Shown: positions 43,978 to 54,050, numbered from the stretch's first letter. The stretch is DNA of 64,000 nucleotides from Claveliimonas bilis (GCF_020892095.1 NZ_AP024845.1:1798001-1862000); one strand, 5' to 3'. Translations and numbers: made by a program. Notes: generated by a model not told the origin, from the sequence alone.

Positions 43978-44403
43978 TCATTCGGACTTTGTTTTCCGTT
44001 CCCTGTCTCTGATATATCTGATATATCGGTAAATCTCGGCGCCTGCCATCAACGCACCTATGCGGGTCAGAAACATGGCATTCGTTTCTAAGAGTGAGAC
44101 TCCGGCATACATGGCGAATAGATATACTTGAATCACCAGGGTTGCCATCCAGACAGACGGGAGGTCGATCAAAAGGATCTCCCACAATAGTGTTTCTGAC
44201 CGTTTCTTCTCCCGGCCTATGGTTACGATCGCAAGAGCGGACAATATGTATGAGATGATGACATGTATGGCCTGGAAACCGACAAGACTTATGGGATCTG
44301 AAATGCTCTGTTCTAATCGGAAGTTTATGGCAGGAACGGCAAGGATGGAATAGAGATAAACCAACAGAGCTGTGAAAATGGTTTTTTTATTAAATTTTCT
44401 CAT
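43978..44403 (-). CDS. Small multi-pass membrane protein, unknown
   Basis: 141 residues with four hydrophobic helices (about 10-30, 40-62, 72-96 and 100-120) and a basic tail (RYIRYIRDRERKTKSE). ATG 44403 has GTGGGGA 6-7 nt upstream; a GTG at 44415 is in frame but less likely. I do not recognise the family. Confidence 0.6.
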   Translation of the reverse strand: MRKFNKKTIFTALLVYLYSILAVPAINFRLEQSISDPISLVGFQAIHVIISYILSALAIVTIGREKKRSETLLWEILLIDLPSVWMATLVIQVYLFAMYAGVSLLETNAMFLTRIGALMAGAEIYRYIRYIRDRERKTKSE

Positions 44404-44627
44404 ATGTTTCCCCACTCATTGAAAATAAAATATTTGCTCTATTAAGTTGCTCCACAGATTTATACTGTCATCATACCAGTTTGTCTGTGAATTTTAAATG
44501 AAAATTTTTAAAATCAGTTGACAAAGGGCCATTTCATAGTGCTGCATATGACATAACTGTCTCTAAAGTTTCTTTTCTCTGTACATGGACAAGACATCTG
44601 TGATAAAATCAACGGTAAAGTCGAAAG

Positions 44628-45233
44628 TCAGATGGCGGTTGTAATACCGAATCCTGTATTGGGATGCAGAAAGGATACGGCAATGTCGGCAGCAAAAATA
44701 AGAAGAAGAGCCGCGCAGAGAAGGCAGAGGTATTTTTGGGGGATGCGGGAAAATATCGCTTCAAGCTTTGGAGCGATGATATATACGATGGCAAGTCCGC
44801 CGATGCCGAAGATCAGAAGTCCTGTCAGGCAGACTCTTCCCTGGATCTCAAAAAGCATGTCCGAATAATTCCACCAGCGGACTTGGAATAAAGTTTCCAG
44901 AGCCAGTCCGGAAAAGTATTCGATGATGCCGCACAGCAGCATCGTCATGCCGAAAAGACGGAGCGGACGGTCCTGCCATTTCTTCAGCACAAGAAGGATC
45001 AGGACTCCACCGGTCCCGTAAATCGGCAGCCACGGACCGGTCAGGACGCCGCGGTTGATGAACATGCCGTCCATCACAAGATGAAGGAGGACTTCCCACA
45101 GCCATCCAATACCGGAAAAGGTAAAGAAGATCAGAACAAGCGACGGGAAGGAATAGTGTTTCTGATATTCCAAAGAAGCAGACGGACGGATGGATAAAAG
45201 CAGGTTTTCCATACGGTTTACAGCAGTTTTCAT
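44628..45233 (-). CDS. CmpB-like membrane protein (PF06541 'putative ABC transporter permease')
   Basis: 201 residues, about five to six membrane helices. FSGIGWLWEVLLH, NRGVLTGPWLPIYGTGG, GIIEYFSGLALE and WWNYSDMLFEIQGRVCL are the conserved blocks of this Firmicutes family. The 'ABC permease' name is historical and no ATPase is adjacent. AAGGGGGT before the ATG. The 44404-44627 gap holds only AT-rich sequence with no gene that I can support. Confidence 0.8.
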   Translation of the reverse strand: MKTAVNRMENLLLSIRPSASLEYQKHYSFPSLVLIFFTFSGIGWLWEVLLHLVMDGMFINRGVLTGPWLPIYGTGGVLILLVLKKWQDRPLRLFGMTMLLCGIIEYFSGLALETLFQVRWWNYSDMLFEIQGRVCLTGLLIFGIGGLAIVYIIAPKLEAIFSRIPQKYLCLLCAALLLIFAADIAVSFLHPNTGFGITTAI

Positions 45234-45421
45234 AACATTACCCCCTTCATGATCGTTTCTTTTTTATCTGCTTATAGTGTAAAAGAAAGAATTAAAGATA
45301 TAGGGCGGAAAATTATAAAGATTTCCGAAAGATTTCTGACGGAAAAATTAAGCATTGAAATTTAGGATTGATATGGAGAGAAGAAATCAGCTATATTGCA
45401 GATGGAGGTTTGCAGTCAGAC

Positions 45422-46072
45422 ATGAAAAAACAACTGGATTATTTTGAAATAGAAGGAGAGTTCGGAGGGAACCAGGACTGGTTTACAAACGTAGTGATGC
45501 ACATTGGCGGATGCGCCGCTGCTACAGCATGTGACAGCTGCATCTATTTTGCTCGGGAAAAAGGGATGAAACATCTTTATCCCTATGCTCCCTATGACCT
45601 TTCAAAGAGAGATTACAAAAGTTTCAGTATGAAAATGAAGCCTTATCTGAAACCACGAAAAGGCGGCGTAGATAAACTGGAACTTTACATAGACGGGATG
45701 ACAGATTATCTTCAGGATGTGGAACAGTCGGGAAAACATATCCGCATGGAGGCTTTTGCAGGGGAAAATTCCTGTGACAAGGCCTGGGCGGTGGTCAGGA
45801 AACAGATTGACGCCGGATATCCGATTCCCTATCTTCTGCTGCGCCACGAAGATACGGGGCAGTTCAGAGACTTTATCTGGCACTGGTTTCTTCTGGTAGG
45901 ATATGAAGAAAAAATGGAAGGAGATCAGAAGAAAAGGCTGGTGACAGCGGCAACTTACGGTCAGGCAACCACATTTGTTCTGGATGAACTGTGGGAAACC
46001 GGGAGAGAGCCAAAAGGAGGGATGATCCTTTACTCCATTGAAGATGGGGAAAAGAGGGAGTCCGCTTTTTAG
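45422..46072 (+). CDS. Possible papain-fold (C39-like) protein
   Basis: 216 residues, no signal peptide. GGCAAATACDSCIYFA puts a cysteine at a helix start, and WHWFLLVGYE later matches the His strand of C39-like/papain folds, with ATYGQATTFVLDELWE as the following part. The family is common in Clostridia but functionally unassigned; a peptidase or transferase-like role is inference. Start: ATG 45422 with GGAGG 13 nt upstream (long); TTG 45368 is the longest in-frame alternative. Confidence 0.6.
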   Translation: MKKQLDYFEIEGEFGGNQDWFTNVVMHIGGCAAATACDSCIYFAREKGMKHLYPYAPYDLSKRDYKSFSMKMKPYLKPRKGGVDKLELYIDGMTDYLQDVEQSGKHIRMEAFAGENSCDKAWAVVRKQIDAGYPIPYLLLRHEDTGQFRDFIWHWFLLVGYEEKMEGDQKKRLVTAATYGQATTFVLDELWETGREPKGGMILYSIEDGEKRESAF

Positions 46073-46090
46073 GATAGGGGATGAAGGAGT

Positions 46091-46120
46091 TTGCAAAAAG
46101 CACTGTCCCCATGTTACAAT
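46091..46120 (+). promoter_or_regulatory. Promoter of the cyclophilin gene
   Basis: TTGCAA (46091-46096), 18-nt spacer and an extended -10 TGTTACAAT (46112-46120), about 38 nt before the ATG at 46159. Confidence 0.6.
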
Positions 46121-46158
46121 ATTCAGGAAATCTGATGAAAGAAACGAGGTAAGAAAAT

Positions 46159-46677
46159 ATGGCAAATCCTATCGTTACGATTGAAATGGAAAACGGAGAT
46201 ATCATGAAAGCAGAGCTGTATCCGGAGATTGCTCCTAATACAGTCAATAACTTTATCTCATTGGTGAAGAAAGGATACTATGACGGTCTGATCTTTCACC
46301 GTGTGATCAGCGGATTTATGATCCAGGGCGGATGCCCCGACGGAATCGGAACGGGCGGTCCGGGATACAATATCAAAGGGGAATTCAGCCAGAATGGTTT
46401 TGCAAATGATCTGAAGCATACAGAGGGAGTGCTGTCCATGGCAAGAGCAATGCATCCGGACTCTGCAGGAAGCCAGTTCTTTATCATGCACAAAACTTCA
46501 CCTCACCTGGACGGTGCATATGCGGCGTTCGGTAAGATCACAGAGGGAATGGACATTGTAAATAAGATTGCAGAGACTGACACAGACTACAGTGACAGAC
46601 CTCTTAATGTACAGAGAATGGCAAAGGTGACAGTAGACACAATGGGCGTAGATTATCCGGAACCGGAGAAGGCATAG
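46159..46677 (+). CDS. Cyclophilin-type peptidyl-prolyl cis-trans isomerase
   Basis: 172-residue cytosolic cyclophilin. Active-site segments FHRVISGFMIQGGCPDGIGTG, LSMARAMHPDSAGSQFFI and HLDGAYAAFGKI are present in order. No signal peptide. CGAGGTAAG precedes the ATG. It is 56 nt upstream of ecfA1 but probably a separate unit. Confidence 0.95.
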   Translation: MANPIVTIEMENGDIMKAELYPEIAPNTVNNFISLVKKGYYDGLIFHRVISGFMIQGGCPDGIGTGGPGYNIKGEFSQNGFANDLKHTEGVLSMARAMHPDSAGSQFFIMHKTSPHLDGAYAAFGKITEGMDIVNKIAETDTDYSDRPLNVQRMAKVTVDTMGVDYPEPEKA

Positions 46678-46733
46678 AAGAATAACGTAAAATAGGACAC
46701 AGTAAAATTGACCGGAAAGGGAGCGGCAAAAAG

Positions 46734-47591
46734 ATGGCAGAAGAAATGGTTAGGACAAGGGACCTTGTCTTTGAATATGAAAAGCGGGATGAAGAAGGAA
46801 ACGTGATCGGCAGCTCCCGTGCGATCGATGAAGTGGATCTGGATATTAAAGAAGGCCAGTTTATTGCCATTTTAGGTCACAACGGTTCGGGTAAGTCAAC
46901 ACTGGCAAAACATATCAATGCGATCCTTGTTCCCACAGGAGGGACGATCTGGGTAGACGGAAAGGATACGAAAGATCCGGAAGAACTCTGGAATGTGCGT
47001 CAAAGTGCGGGAATGGTATTTCAGAATCCGGACAATCAGATCATTGGCACAGTGGTGGAAGAGGATGTGGGATTCGGACCGGAAAATCTGGGCGTTCCCA
47101 CAGATGAGATCTGGAAGCGTGTGGAGGACAGCTTAAAGGCTGTTGGAATGATCGAATACCGCCATCATTCTCCCAACAAGTTGTCCGGCGGACAGAAGCA
47201 GAGAGTCGCAATTGCAGGTGTGATCGCTATGGAACCAAAATGCGTTGTGCTGGATGAACCTACTGCCATGCTGGATCCGATTGGAAGAAAAGAAGTGTTA
47301 AATACCGTGCGGGCGCTCCGTCATCGGAAAAACGTTACGGTAATCCTGATCACGCACTATATGGAAGAAGTCATATATGCGGATAAGATTTTTGTAATGG
47401 ATCACGGAAAAGTAGTGATGAATGGAACTCCAAAAGAAATTTTCTCACAGGTGGACATGCTGAAGCATTACCGCCTGGATGTGCCGCAGGTTACCATGCT
47501 GGCGGATGAACTTAGGAAAAAGGGGCTGGATATTCCGGCGGGAATTTTAAAGAAAGAAGAATTGGTGGAAGCACTATGTCAATTAAATTAG
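46734..47591 (+). CDS. ecfA1: ECF transporter ATPase 1
   Basis: 285-residue EcfA: Walker [15 protein letters not shown]-loop MVFQNPDNQ, signature [16 protein letters not shown], Walker [13 protein letters not shown]. Powers uptake of vitamins through interchangeable S components together with EcfA2 and EcfT. GGAAAGGGAGC lies before the ATG. Overlaps ecfA2 by 16 nt. Confidence 0.96.
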   Translation: MAEEMVRTRDLVFEYEKRDEEGNVIGSSRAIDEVDLDIKEGQFIAILGHNGSGKSTLAKHINAILVPTGGTIWVDGKDTKDPEELWNVRQSAGMVFQNPDNQIIGTVVEEDVGFGPENLGVPTDEIWKRVEDSLKAVGMIEYRHHSPNKLSGGQKQRVAIAGVIAMEPKCVVLDEPTAMLDPIGRKEVLNTVRALRHRKNVTVILITHYMEEVIYADKIFVMDHGKVVMNGTPKEIFSQVDMLKHYRLDVPQVTMLADELRKKGLDIPAGILKKEELVEALCQLN

Positions 47592-48442
47592 AACATCTGA
47601 ATTATATATACAGTCCCGGAACTGCTTACGAAAAACAGGCGCTTAAAGATATCTGCCTTGAGATTCCTCATGGGGAATTTGTAGGGATCATCGGTCATAC
47701 CGGATCCGGAAAATCGACACTGATCCAGCATTTAAACGGACTGATCCGGGCAACCAGCGGAACGATTTACTATAACGGAGAGGACATCTATAAAGAAGGC
47801 TATGACATGAAGAAGCTTAGGAGCCAGGTGGGACTTGTGTTTCAGTATCCGGAGCATCAGCTTTTTGAAGTGGATGTTCTGTCCGATGTATGTTTTGGTC
47901 CCAAAAACCAGGGATTTTCACCGGAAGAGTGCGAAGAGAAGGCAAGGGAAGCTTTAAAGCTGGTAGGACTAAAGGAAAAATATTATAAATCCTCTCCTTT
48001 TGAGCTGTCGGGAGGGCAGAAAAGAAGAGCAGCCATTGCAGGTGTTCTTGCAATGGATCCCAATGTGTTGGTTCTGGATGAGCCGACAGCGGGGCTGGAT
48101 CCCAAGGGCCGTGATGAGATCCTTGATCAGATCGCGTATCTGCACCAGCAAAGAGACATGACAGTAATCCTTGTCTCCCACAGTATGGAAGACATTGCAA
48201 AATATGCAGACCGGCTGATCGTGATGAATAAAGGTCAGGTCCTGTATAATGACAGGCCCAAGATGGTTTTTTCTCATTATCAGGAATTGGAGCAGATTGG
48301 TCTGGCAGCGCCCCAGGTGACTTATATCATGCACGATTTGAAAGAGAAGGGGTTTGATGTGAAAGTGACGGCAACGACAGTGGCGGAAGCGGCAGAAGAG
48401 ATTATGCAGGCAGTTCAGGCGAGGCGGGGGAGAAAAGAATGA
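47576..48442 (+). CDS. ecfA2: ECF transporter ATPase 2
   Basis: 288-residue second EcfA: Walker [16 protein letters not shown]-loop LVFQYPEHQ, signature [15 protein letters not shown] and Walker [16 protein letters not shown]. Forms the ATPase heterodimer with EcfA1. Overlaps ecfT by 4 nt. The set supplies energy for several vitamin S components encoded elsewhere (possibly thiamine). Confidence 0.96.
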   Translation: MSIKLEHLNYIYSPGTAYEKQALKDICLEIPHGEFVGIIGHTGSGKSTLIQHLNGLIRATSGTIYYNGEDIYKEGYDMKKLRSQVGLVFQYPEHQLFEVDVLSDVCFGPKNQGFSPEECEEKAREALKLVGLKEKYYKSSPFELSGGQKRRAAIAGVLAMDPNVLVLDEPTAGLDPKGRDEILDQIAYLHQQRDMTVILVSHSMEDIAKYADRLIVMNKGQVLYNDRPKMVFSHYQELEQIGLAAPQVTYIMHDLKEKGFDVKVTATTVAEAAEEIMQAVQARRGRKE

Positions 48443-49254
48443 TACGAGACATAACAATAGGACAATATTATCCGGCCAAGAGTGTACTGCATCGTCTTGA
48501 TCCGAGAGTGAAACTGGTTGGAACGCTTTTATATCTGATATCTTTGTTCCTTTTTGATAATATTTGGGGCTATCTTGTGGCAACGGTCTTTCTGATTACA
48601 ATTATCCGTTTGTCTAAGGTTCCTTTCAGCTATATTATGAAAGGCATGAAGCCGATCATTATGCTTTTGCTGATAACAGTGCTTTTCAATCTTTTTCTTA
48701 CCAGAGGAGGAGATGTACTTTTTCATGCCTGGATTTTTACCATAACGGAAGCAGGTCTTCGGACAGCGGTTTTTATGGCGATACGGTTGATATACCTGAT
48801 TGCAGGATCTTCCCTTATGACATTTACGACAACGCCTAATGCGCTGACAGACGGGATTGAAAGCCTTCTGCATCCGCTGAATAAGATCCATGTTCCGGTG
48901 CATGAGGTTGCTATGATGATGTCCATTGCGCTTCGGTTCATTCCTATTCTTCTGGAAGAGACAGATAAGATCATGAAAGCGCAGATTGCAAGAGGCGCAG
49001 ATCTGGAGAGTGGAAATATCATCCAGAGGGCCAAAAGTATGATACCTATACTGGTTCCTCTGTTTGTGTCTGCATTCCGGCGAGCCAATGACCTTGCCAT
49101 GGCTATGGAATCAAGGTGTTACCGGGGCGGCGAAGGACGTACAAAAATGAAACCGCTGAAATATCATGGCAGAGACCGGGCCGCTTATATTATCGTGATC
49201 GTTTATGTTGCGGCAGTGTTCTGTATTGGAAAACTGGGGACGGGGGTTTTTTAG
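48439..49254 (+). CDS. ecfT: ECF transporter transmembrane subunit EcfT
   Basis: 271 residues, about five to six membrane helices with the two cytosolic coupling-helix motifs AQIARGADLE and MAMESRCYRGG. N-terminal SVLHRLDPRVKL is typical of the family. Directly coupled to ecfA2. Confidence 0.95.
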   Translation: MIRDITIGQYYPAKSVLHRLDPRVKLVGTLLYLISLFLFDNIWGYLVATVFLITIIRLSKVPFSYIMKGMKPIIMLLLITVLFNLFLTRGGDVLFHAWIFTITEAGLRTAVFMAIRLIYLIAGSSLMTFTTTPNALTDGIESLLHPLNKIHVPVHEVAMMMSIALRFIPILLEETDKIMKAQIARGADLESGNIIQRAKSMIPILVPLFVSAFRRANDLAMAMESRCYRGGEGRTKMKPLKYHGRDRAAYIIVIVYVAAVFCIGKLGTGVF

Positions 49255-49334
49255 AGCCTCCGTTTTTCTTTGATTTGGAAACATCCCTTTATAAAAAGAG
49301 ATATCCCCAAAATGTGGAAAAGGATGTGGATAAC

Positions 49335-50123
49335 ATGCGGAAAAGAATAAAATTGACAGTCGCCTATGATGGAACAAACTACTGTGGCTGGCAGATCCAG
49401 CCAAATGGCCTGACAGTGGAAGAGGTACTCAATAAAAAGATCAGTGCTCTTACCGGAGAAGATATCAAAGTGATCGGAGCCAGCAGAACAGATTCCGGCG
49501 TACATGCCCTTGGCAATGTGGCAGTATTTGATACGGAATCATCGATTCCGCCGCAGCGGTTCGCCTACGCTTTGAACCAAAAGCTGCCGGAGGATATTGT
49601 GATCACAGATTCCAGAGAAGTTCCGGCTGACTGGCATCCGAGATATCAGGACAATATCAGCAAAATATATGAGTATCATATCTACAACGGGCCGGTGCCT
49701 GACCCGATGAAGCGCTGCTATGCCGCCTTTGTTTCTTTTCCCCTGGATATAGAAAAAATGCGGATGGGGGCAGACTACCTCGTAGGAGAGCATGATTTTG
49801 CAAGTTTCTGCAATGTACGGACCAACACGGAAGATACGGTCCGTACCATTGAGGATATGCAGATCCTGATACAGGAAAAGCGGACAGAGGAAGATTCTTC
49901 CCCTGGCGGAAGAGAGATCGTCATCCGTATTAAAGGCAATGGATTCCTCTATAATATGGTGCGTATTATTGTCGGGACCCTGATCCGTGTAGGACGGGGA
50001 TTCTATGAACCGGAGAAGGTAGAGCAGATTTTACAGATGAGAAAAAGGACGGAAGCGGGAGTGACAGCTCCGCCCCAGGGACTGGTTTTGGTTAAAATAC
50101 TTTACGGAGAATCTGAAAAATAA
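49335..50123 (+). CDS. truA: tRNA pseudouridine(38-40) synthase
   Basis: 262-residue TruA. The catalytic aspartate is in GASRTDSGVHALGNVA, with YDGTNYCGWQ near the N-terminus and NGFLYNMVRIIVGTLIRVG near the C-terminus. The ATG at 49335 has AAAGGATGTGG upstream; a frame from 49116 runs over ecfT without a signal. Gene order ecfA1-ecfA2-ecfT-truA is standard in Firmicutes, here not followed by rplM-rpsI. Confidence 0.96.
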   Translation: MRKRIKLTVAYDGTNYCGWQIQPNGLTVEEVLNKKISALTGEDIKVIGASRTDSGVHALGNVAVFDTESSIPPQRFAYALNQKLPEDIVITDSREVPADWHPRYQDNISKIYEYHIYNGPVPDPMKRCYAAFVSFPLDIEKMRMGADYLVGEHDFASFCNVRTNTEDTVRTIEDMQILIQEKRTEEDSSPGGREIVIRIKGNGFLYNMVRIIVGTLIRVGRGFYEPEKVEQILQMRKRTEAGVTAPPQGLVLVKILYGESEK

Positions 50124-50237
50124 TGTGCTAATTCAAATGTATAAATGAAAAACACAGAAAATACAATAGAAATATAGTAATTGATAGAAATTAATGTTAG
50201 AATGAATGTACGAAAAAAGAGAACGGAGGTATTTTGT

Positions 50238-52220
50238 ATGGAAGGATTGTTGAAGGTGGTTCCGTTCTTCGGCATTCTGGCATTAATTTTTGCGGCCTAT
50301 CTGGCAGCAAAGGTGTCAAGGCAGGAAGAAGGAACTCAGCGCATGAAGGAAATCGCATCGGCCATCAGTGAAGGGGCCAGAGCTTTCCTCATGGCAGAGT
50401 ACAAGATTCTCGTATTTTTTGTACTCATTTTATTTGTGCTGATCGGCCTGGGAATCGGCAACTGGATCACGGCAGTATGCTTTGTCTGCGGAGCTTTGTT
50501 TTCCACCCTTGCCGGGTACTGCGGAATGCAGGTGGCTACACGGGCTAATGTCAGAACGGCAAATGCTGCAAGAAACAGCGGGATGAATAAAGCCTTATCC
50601 ATTGCATTTTCCGGCGGCGCTGTTATGGGGATGTGCGTGGCTGGATTTGGAGTGCTGGGGGTGGGTCTGATCTATGCATTGACGGAAAATGTAGAGATCC
50701 TGTCCGGATTCAGTCTCGGCGCTTCTTCGATTGCATTGTTTGCTCGTGTGGGCGGAGGCATTTACACAAAGGCTGCGGATGTGGGAGCTGACCTGGTGGG
50801 AAAAGTAGAGGCCGGCATCCCGGAGGATGATCCGAGAAACCCGGCAGTCATTGCAGATAATGTAGGTGACAATGTAGGAGATGTTGCCGGCATGGGAGCG
50901 GATTTATTTGAATCTTATGTAGGAGCATTGATCTCAGCTCTTACACTTGGAGTTGTCTATTATCAGATAGCAGGTGCAGCCTATCCGCTGATCATAGCCG
51001 GACTGGGACTTTTGGCGTCTATACTGGGAAGCTTTTTTGTGCGAGGAGATGAAAATTCCAATCCACATAAGGCGTTGAAGATGGGTACATACGTTTCCAG
51101 TATTTTTGTGGTGATCGCTGCGTTTGTATTCAGCTGGTTCATGTTTGGGGGCATGAATGAAGCGATTTCTATTGTAGCCGGATTGATCGTTGGTCTGGTG
51201 ATCGGTATCATCACTGAAATATATACATCAGGAGATTACAAATCAGTAAAAGAAATCGCAGCACAGTCGGAAACGGGTTCCGCTACCACTATTATCAGCG
51301 GCCTTGCCGTGGGAATGAAATCGACGGCAGCACCGATCCTTCTGATCTGTGTGGGAATTTTTGCCGCTTATCAGTTCAGTGGTCTTTATGGAATTGCTCT
51401 TGCCGCTGTAGGTATGCTTTCCACTACAGCCATTACCGTTGCAGTGGACGCTTATGGACCGATCGCCGACAATGCAGGAGGAATTGCAGAAATGTCCGGA
51501 CTGGAGCCGGAAGTAAGGAAGATCACAGATAAATTGGATGCAGTGGGCAATACGACGGCAGCCATCGGCAAAGGATTTGCGATCGGTTCTGCAGCCCTGA
51601 CGGCGCTGGCCTTATTTGTATCTTATGCAGAAGCTGTCCAGCTGACACAGATCGATCTTTTAAATAACCGTGTGATCATAGGACTTTTTATTGGAGGCAT
51701 GCTTCCGTTTCTGTTTTCAGCAATGACGATGGAATCGGTCTCCAAGGCTGCCTATCAGATGATCGAGGAAGTGCGGAGACAGTTTGCAGCTATGCCGGGA
51801 ATCATGGAAGGAACACAGCGGCCGGATTACAAGTCCTGTGTAGCGATTTCCACAACAGCAGCATTAAAGGAAATGCTGGTTCCCGGAGTGATGGCAGTAG
51901 CGGCGCCTCTTTTGATCGGTATTGTCTTAGGACCGGACGCGCTTGGAGGTCTGCTGGCAGGATCTCTTGTAACCGGAGTGATGATGGCGGTATTTATGTC
52001 CAATGCAGGAGGCGCCTGGGATAATGCGAAAAAGTATATCGAGGACGGTAACCATGGAGGCAAGGGAAGCGATGCCCATAAAGCGGCAGTTGTTGGAGAT
52101 ACCGTGGGGGATCCTTTTAAAGATACATCCGGACCGTCCATCAATATTTTAATTAAATTAATGACCATTGTATCACTGGTATTTGCACCGCTGTTTTTGT
52201 CGATCGGAGGACTTTTATAG
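50238..52220 (+). CDS. hppA: Membrane-bound ion-pumping pyrophosphatase (K+-stimulated type)
   Basis: 660 residues with about 16 membrane helices. Substrate motif [42 protein letters not shown] and C-terminal [17 protein letters not shown] are present. [16 protein letters not shown] has alanine where K+-independent enzymes have lysine, which by family knowledge means K+ stimulation; such enzymes pump Na+, H+ or both. ATG 50238 follows GGAGG by 9 nt. Confidence 0.96.
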   Translation: MEGLLKVVPFFGILALIFAAYLAAKVSRQEEGTQRMKEIASAISEGARAFLMAEYKILVFFVLILFVLIGLGIGNWITAVCFVCGALFSTLAGYCGMQVATRANVRTANAARNSGMNKALSIAFSGGAVMGMCVAGFGVLGVGLIYALTENVEILSGFSLGASSIALFARVGGGIYTKAADVGADLVGKVEAGIPEDDPRNPAVIADNVGDNVGDVAGMGADLFESYVGALISALTLGVVYYQIAGAAYPLIIAGLGLLASILGSFFVRGDENSNPHKALKMGTYVSSIFVVIAAFVFSWFMFGGMNEAISIVAGLIVGLVIGIITEIYTSGDYKSVKEIAAQSETGSATTIISGLAVGMKSTAAPILLICVGIFAAYQFSGLYGIALAAVGMLSTTAITVAVDAYGPIADNAGGIAEMSGLEPEVRKITDKLDAVGNTTAAIGKGFAIGSAALTALALFVSYAEAVQLTQIDLLNNRVIIGLFIGGMLPFLFSAMTMESVSKAAYQMIEEVRRQFAAMPGIMEGTQRPDYKSCVAISTTAALKEMLVPGVMAVAAPLLIGIVLGPDALGGLLAGSLVTGVMMAVFMSNAGGAWDNAKKYIEDGNHGGKGSDAHKAAVVGDTVGDPFKDTSGPSINILIKLMTIVSLVFAPLFLSIGGLL

Positions 52221-52275
52221 AAGAATGACGGGGTAAGGAAAAAGAATAACCTGAATTTAGAGTAGAAAAGAAGGA

Positions 52276-52325
52276 CCGCTCAAACTATGGATATTTTGCT
52301 TCTATAGTTTGGGTGGCTTTCTTTT
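52276..52325 (+). terminator. Terminator of hppA
   Basis: CCGCTCAAACTAT (52276-52288) pairs with ATAGTTTGGGTGG (52304-52316; two G-U pairs) around a 15-nt loop, then CTTTCTTTT. Confidence 0.85.
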
Positions 52326-52348
52326 GTATGAAACTTTACGAATTTGTC

Positions 52349-52392
52349 TTGACATATATCGGACATCTATATATTATATAGATAACCGATAT
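52349..52392 (+). promoter_or_regulatory. padR promoter covered by a 37-bp dyad (candidate PadR operator)
   Basis: TTGACA (52349-52354), 17-nt spacer, TATTAT (52372-52377). From 52356 to 52392 the DNA is almost perfectly self-complementary: ATATCGG and CCGATAT outside, ATCTATATA-T-TATATAGAT inside, only two mismatched positions each side of the inner block. It spans the spacer and -10, as expected for autorepression by the PadR protein. Confidence 0.7.
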
Positions 52393-52419
52393 ATCGATAA
52401 TCTATACAAGGAGGAAACT

Positions 52420-52761
52420 ATGGCTGTGGAAAAAAGTCTTTTATCAGGAAGTACGGCTATGCTGATCTTAAAGCTTCTCGAAGAAAAGGAAATGTATGGA
52501 TATGAAATGATAGAAACTCTTCGGGAGCGGTCTGAAAATGTTTTTGAGCTGAAAGCAGGTACCCTGTATCCGCTTCTGCATTCTCTGGAAGAAAAAGGGG
52601 CGTTGGAGTCCTATGAAAGTGAAATAGGGGGAAAGGTGAGAAAGTACTACCGGATCACAAAGGAGGGAAAAAAACAGCTGAAGGAAAAAACGAAAGAGTG
52701 GAAGGAGTATTCCCGTGCAGTTGCAAATGTACTGGGAGGTGCAGTATATGAATATGCATGA
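52420..52761 (+). CDS. PadR-family transcriptional regulator
   Basis: 113 residues. Winged helix: STAMLILKLLEEKEMYGYEM, LKAGTLYPLLHSLEEKGALE and KYYRITKEGKKQL. ATG 52420 sits 4 nt after AGGAGG-type sequence; the longer frame from 52309 crosses promoter and operator. Overlaps the next gene by 14 nt. PadR genes followed by HAAS-domain membrane proteins are a common regulated pair in Firmicutes. Confidence 0.93.
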   Translation: MAVEKSLLSGSTAMLILKLLEEKEMYGYEMIETLRERSENVFELKAGTLYPLLHSLEEKGALESYESEIGGKVRKYYRITKEGKKQLKEKTKEWKEYSRAVANVLGGAVYEYA

Positions 52762-54034
52762 TTATCTCATGACAGTTTCAGAGCAGATCCGGTGCAGAAG
52801 GGCGTGGCCCATGATCGAAAAGGAACTTAGGGATCACATTGAAGATCAGAAGATTGACTGCATGGCAGAGGGAATGACTGAAAAAGAAGCGGAGGAGGAA
52901 GCGGTGCGGCAGATGGGAGATCCGGAAGAAACCGGAATGAGCCTGAATCAGATCCATCGCCCCAGGATGGACTGGAAGCTTCTGGCAGTTGCGTTTCTGT
53001 TGGCAGCAGTTGGGCTGCTTCTTCAGTGGATGACTTATCAGCAGCCCGATTCTGCATATAAAGCGGCAGAAGTCTGGAGGCAGGTAAGATATTCGGCAGC
53101 AGGTTTTGTAATTATGATCCTGCTTTGTTTTATGGATTACAGCCTGATCGGGAGATATGCGGGCAGGATATGGCTGGCGGTTCTTGGTCTGGAGGTATTC
53201 ACTTATGCGGTAAACGTGATGTGGTACAGGGGAATATGGATCAATGGGGGAATTTACTCTTATGGAGCGCTGATCGACTGCCTTCTTCTGCCTGCCTTTG
53301 CCGGAATGCTGTGGAGCCGCAGGGGAAGCAAAGAAAAAGGAATTGCCAAAAGTGCAGGATGGCTGCTTGTGATTGGCATTCTTTTTCTGCTTCCGTTTCA
53401 GAACCATATATATGCTCCGGTTGTGTTTGGAATCTGCGGGACAATGCTCTGTGTGACAGTGTGGAAAGGCTGGTTTTTCCAAAAACAAAATCAGAAGAAA
53501 GACAAAAAACAAATCCGGATTTTACTGGGGCTTATCCTTTTGACGGCAGTCGGCGCTCTTTTGCTTGCCTGGTATACAGGGAATCATTTCATCCCAATGG
53601 AATACAGTCAGACGGTGCGTGAAAATGTTCAGAGTCTTGCGGCAATGGATAAGGCGGGAGTGGATCTTACCGGAAGCGAACTTGAGTGGACAAGGTTTGA
53701 TGTGCGGGGCAATTTTCTGTGGCTTTATTTGTTTTATCGTTTTGGGATGGCTCCGGTTACGCTGCTTACTGTTTTGGCAGTCCTTTTTCTTGTCTTTCTC
53801 TTTCTGGCGGTTTTCCGGCAAAAAAATCGTCTGGGATTTCTGATAGGGCTGGGATGCGTAAGCTTTGTTGCGGTTCAGATCATCTGGTATCTGGGAAGCA
53901 ATCTGGGGCTTTTGCCGTCAGGTCAGGGTTATATGCCGTTTTGTACGATCGGAGGGACTAATATGACAGTGACCTACATTTACACAGGACTTCTTCTGTC
54001 CGTTTACAGAAACAGCCGGGTAGTGAAGAATTAG
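52748..54034 (+). CDS. HAAS-domain / FtsW-RodA-SpoVE (SEDS)-like fusion membrane protein
   Basis: 428 residues. Residues about 1-65 form a HAAS/permease-prefix domain (WPMIEKELRDHIEDQKIDCM, EEEAVRQMGDPEETG). The rest has about nine membrane helices and reads like a SEDS protein: the end SGQGYMPFCTIGGTNMTVTY and GLLLSVYRNS parallel the conserved LPFISYGGSS ... GLLLSI part of FtsW/RodA. SEDS proteins polymerise glycan strands; whether the catalytic residues are conserved needs alignment. Start ATG 52748 with GGAGGTG upstream, inside padR. Confidence 0.75.
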   Translation: MNMHDYLMTVSEQIRCRRAWPMIEKELRDHIEDQKIDCMAEGMTEKEAEEEAVRQMGDPEETGMSLNQIHRPRMDWKLLAVAFLLAAVGLLLQWMTYQQPDSAYKAAEVWRQVRYSAAGFVIMILLCFMDYSLIGRYAGRIWLAVLGLEVFTYAVNVMWYRGIWINGGIYSYGALIDCLLLPAFAGMLWSRRGSKEKGIAKSAGWLLVIGILFLLPFQNHIYAPVVFGICGTMLCVTVWKGWFFQKQNQKKDKKQIRILLGLILLTAVGALLLAWYTGNHFIPMEYSQTVRENVQSLAAMDKAGVDLTGSELEWTRFDVRGNFLWLYLFYRFGMAPVTLLTVLAVLFLVFLFLAVFRQKNRLGFLIGLGCVSFVAVQIIWYLGSNLGLLPSGQGYMPFCTIGGTNMTVTYIYTGLLLSVYRNSRVVKN

Positions 54035-54050
54035 AGAATAAGAATACAGA

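Noticed and set aside
42989-44185. 398-codon minus-strand frame over fabT and the sirtuin gene
   Set aside because: Runs across two convincing plus-strand genes with clear family motifs; no promoter or SD.
44416-44627. Possible gene in the AT-rich gap between two minus-strand membrane genes
   Set aside because: Frames are short, lack ribosome sites and show no protein-like content.
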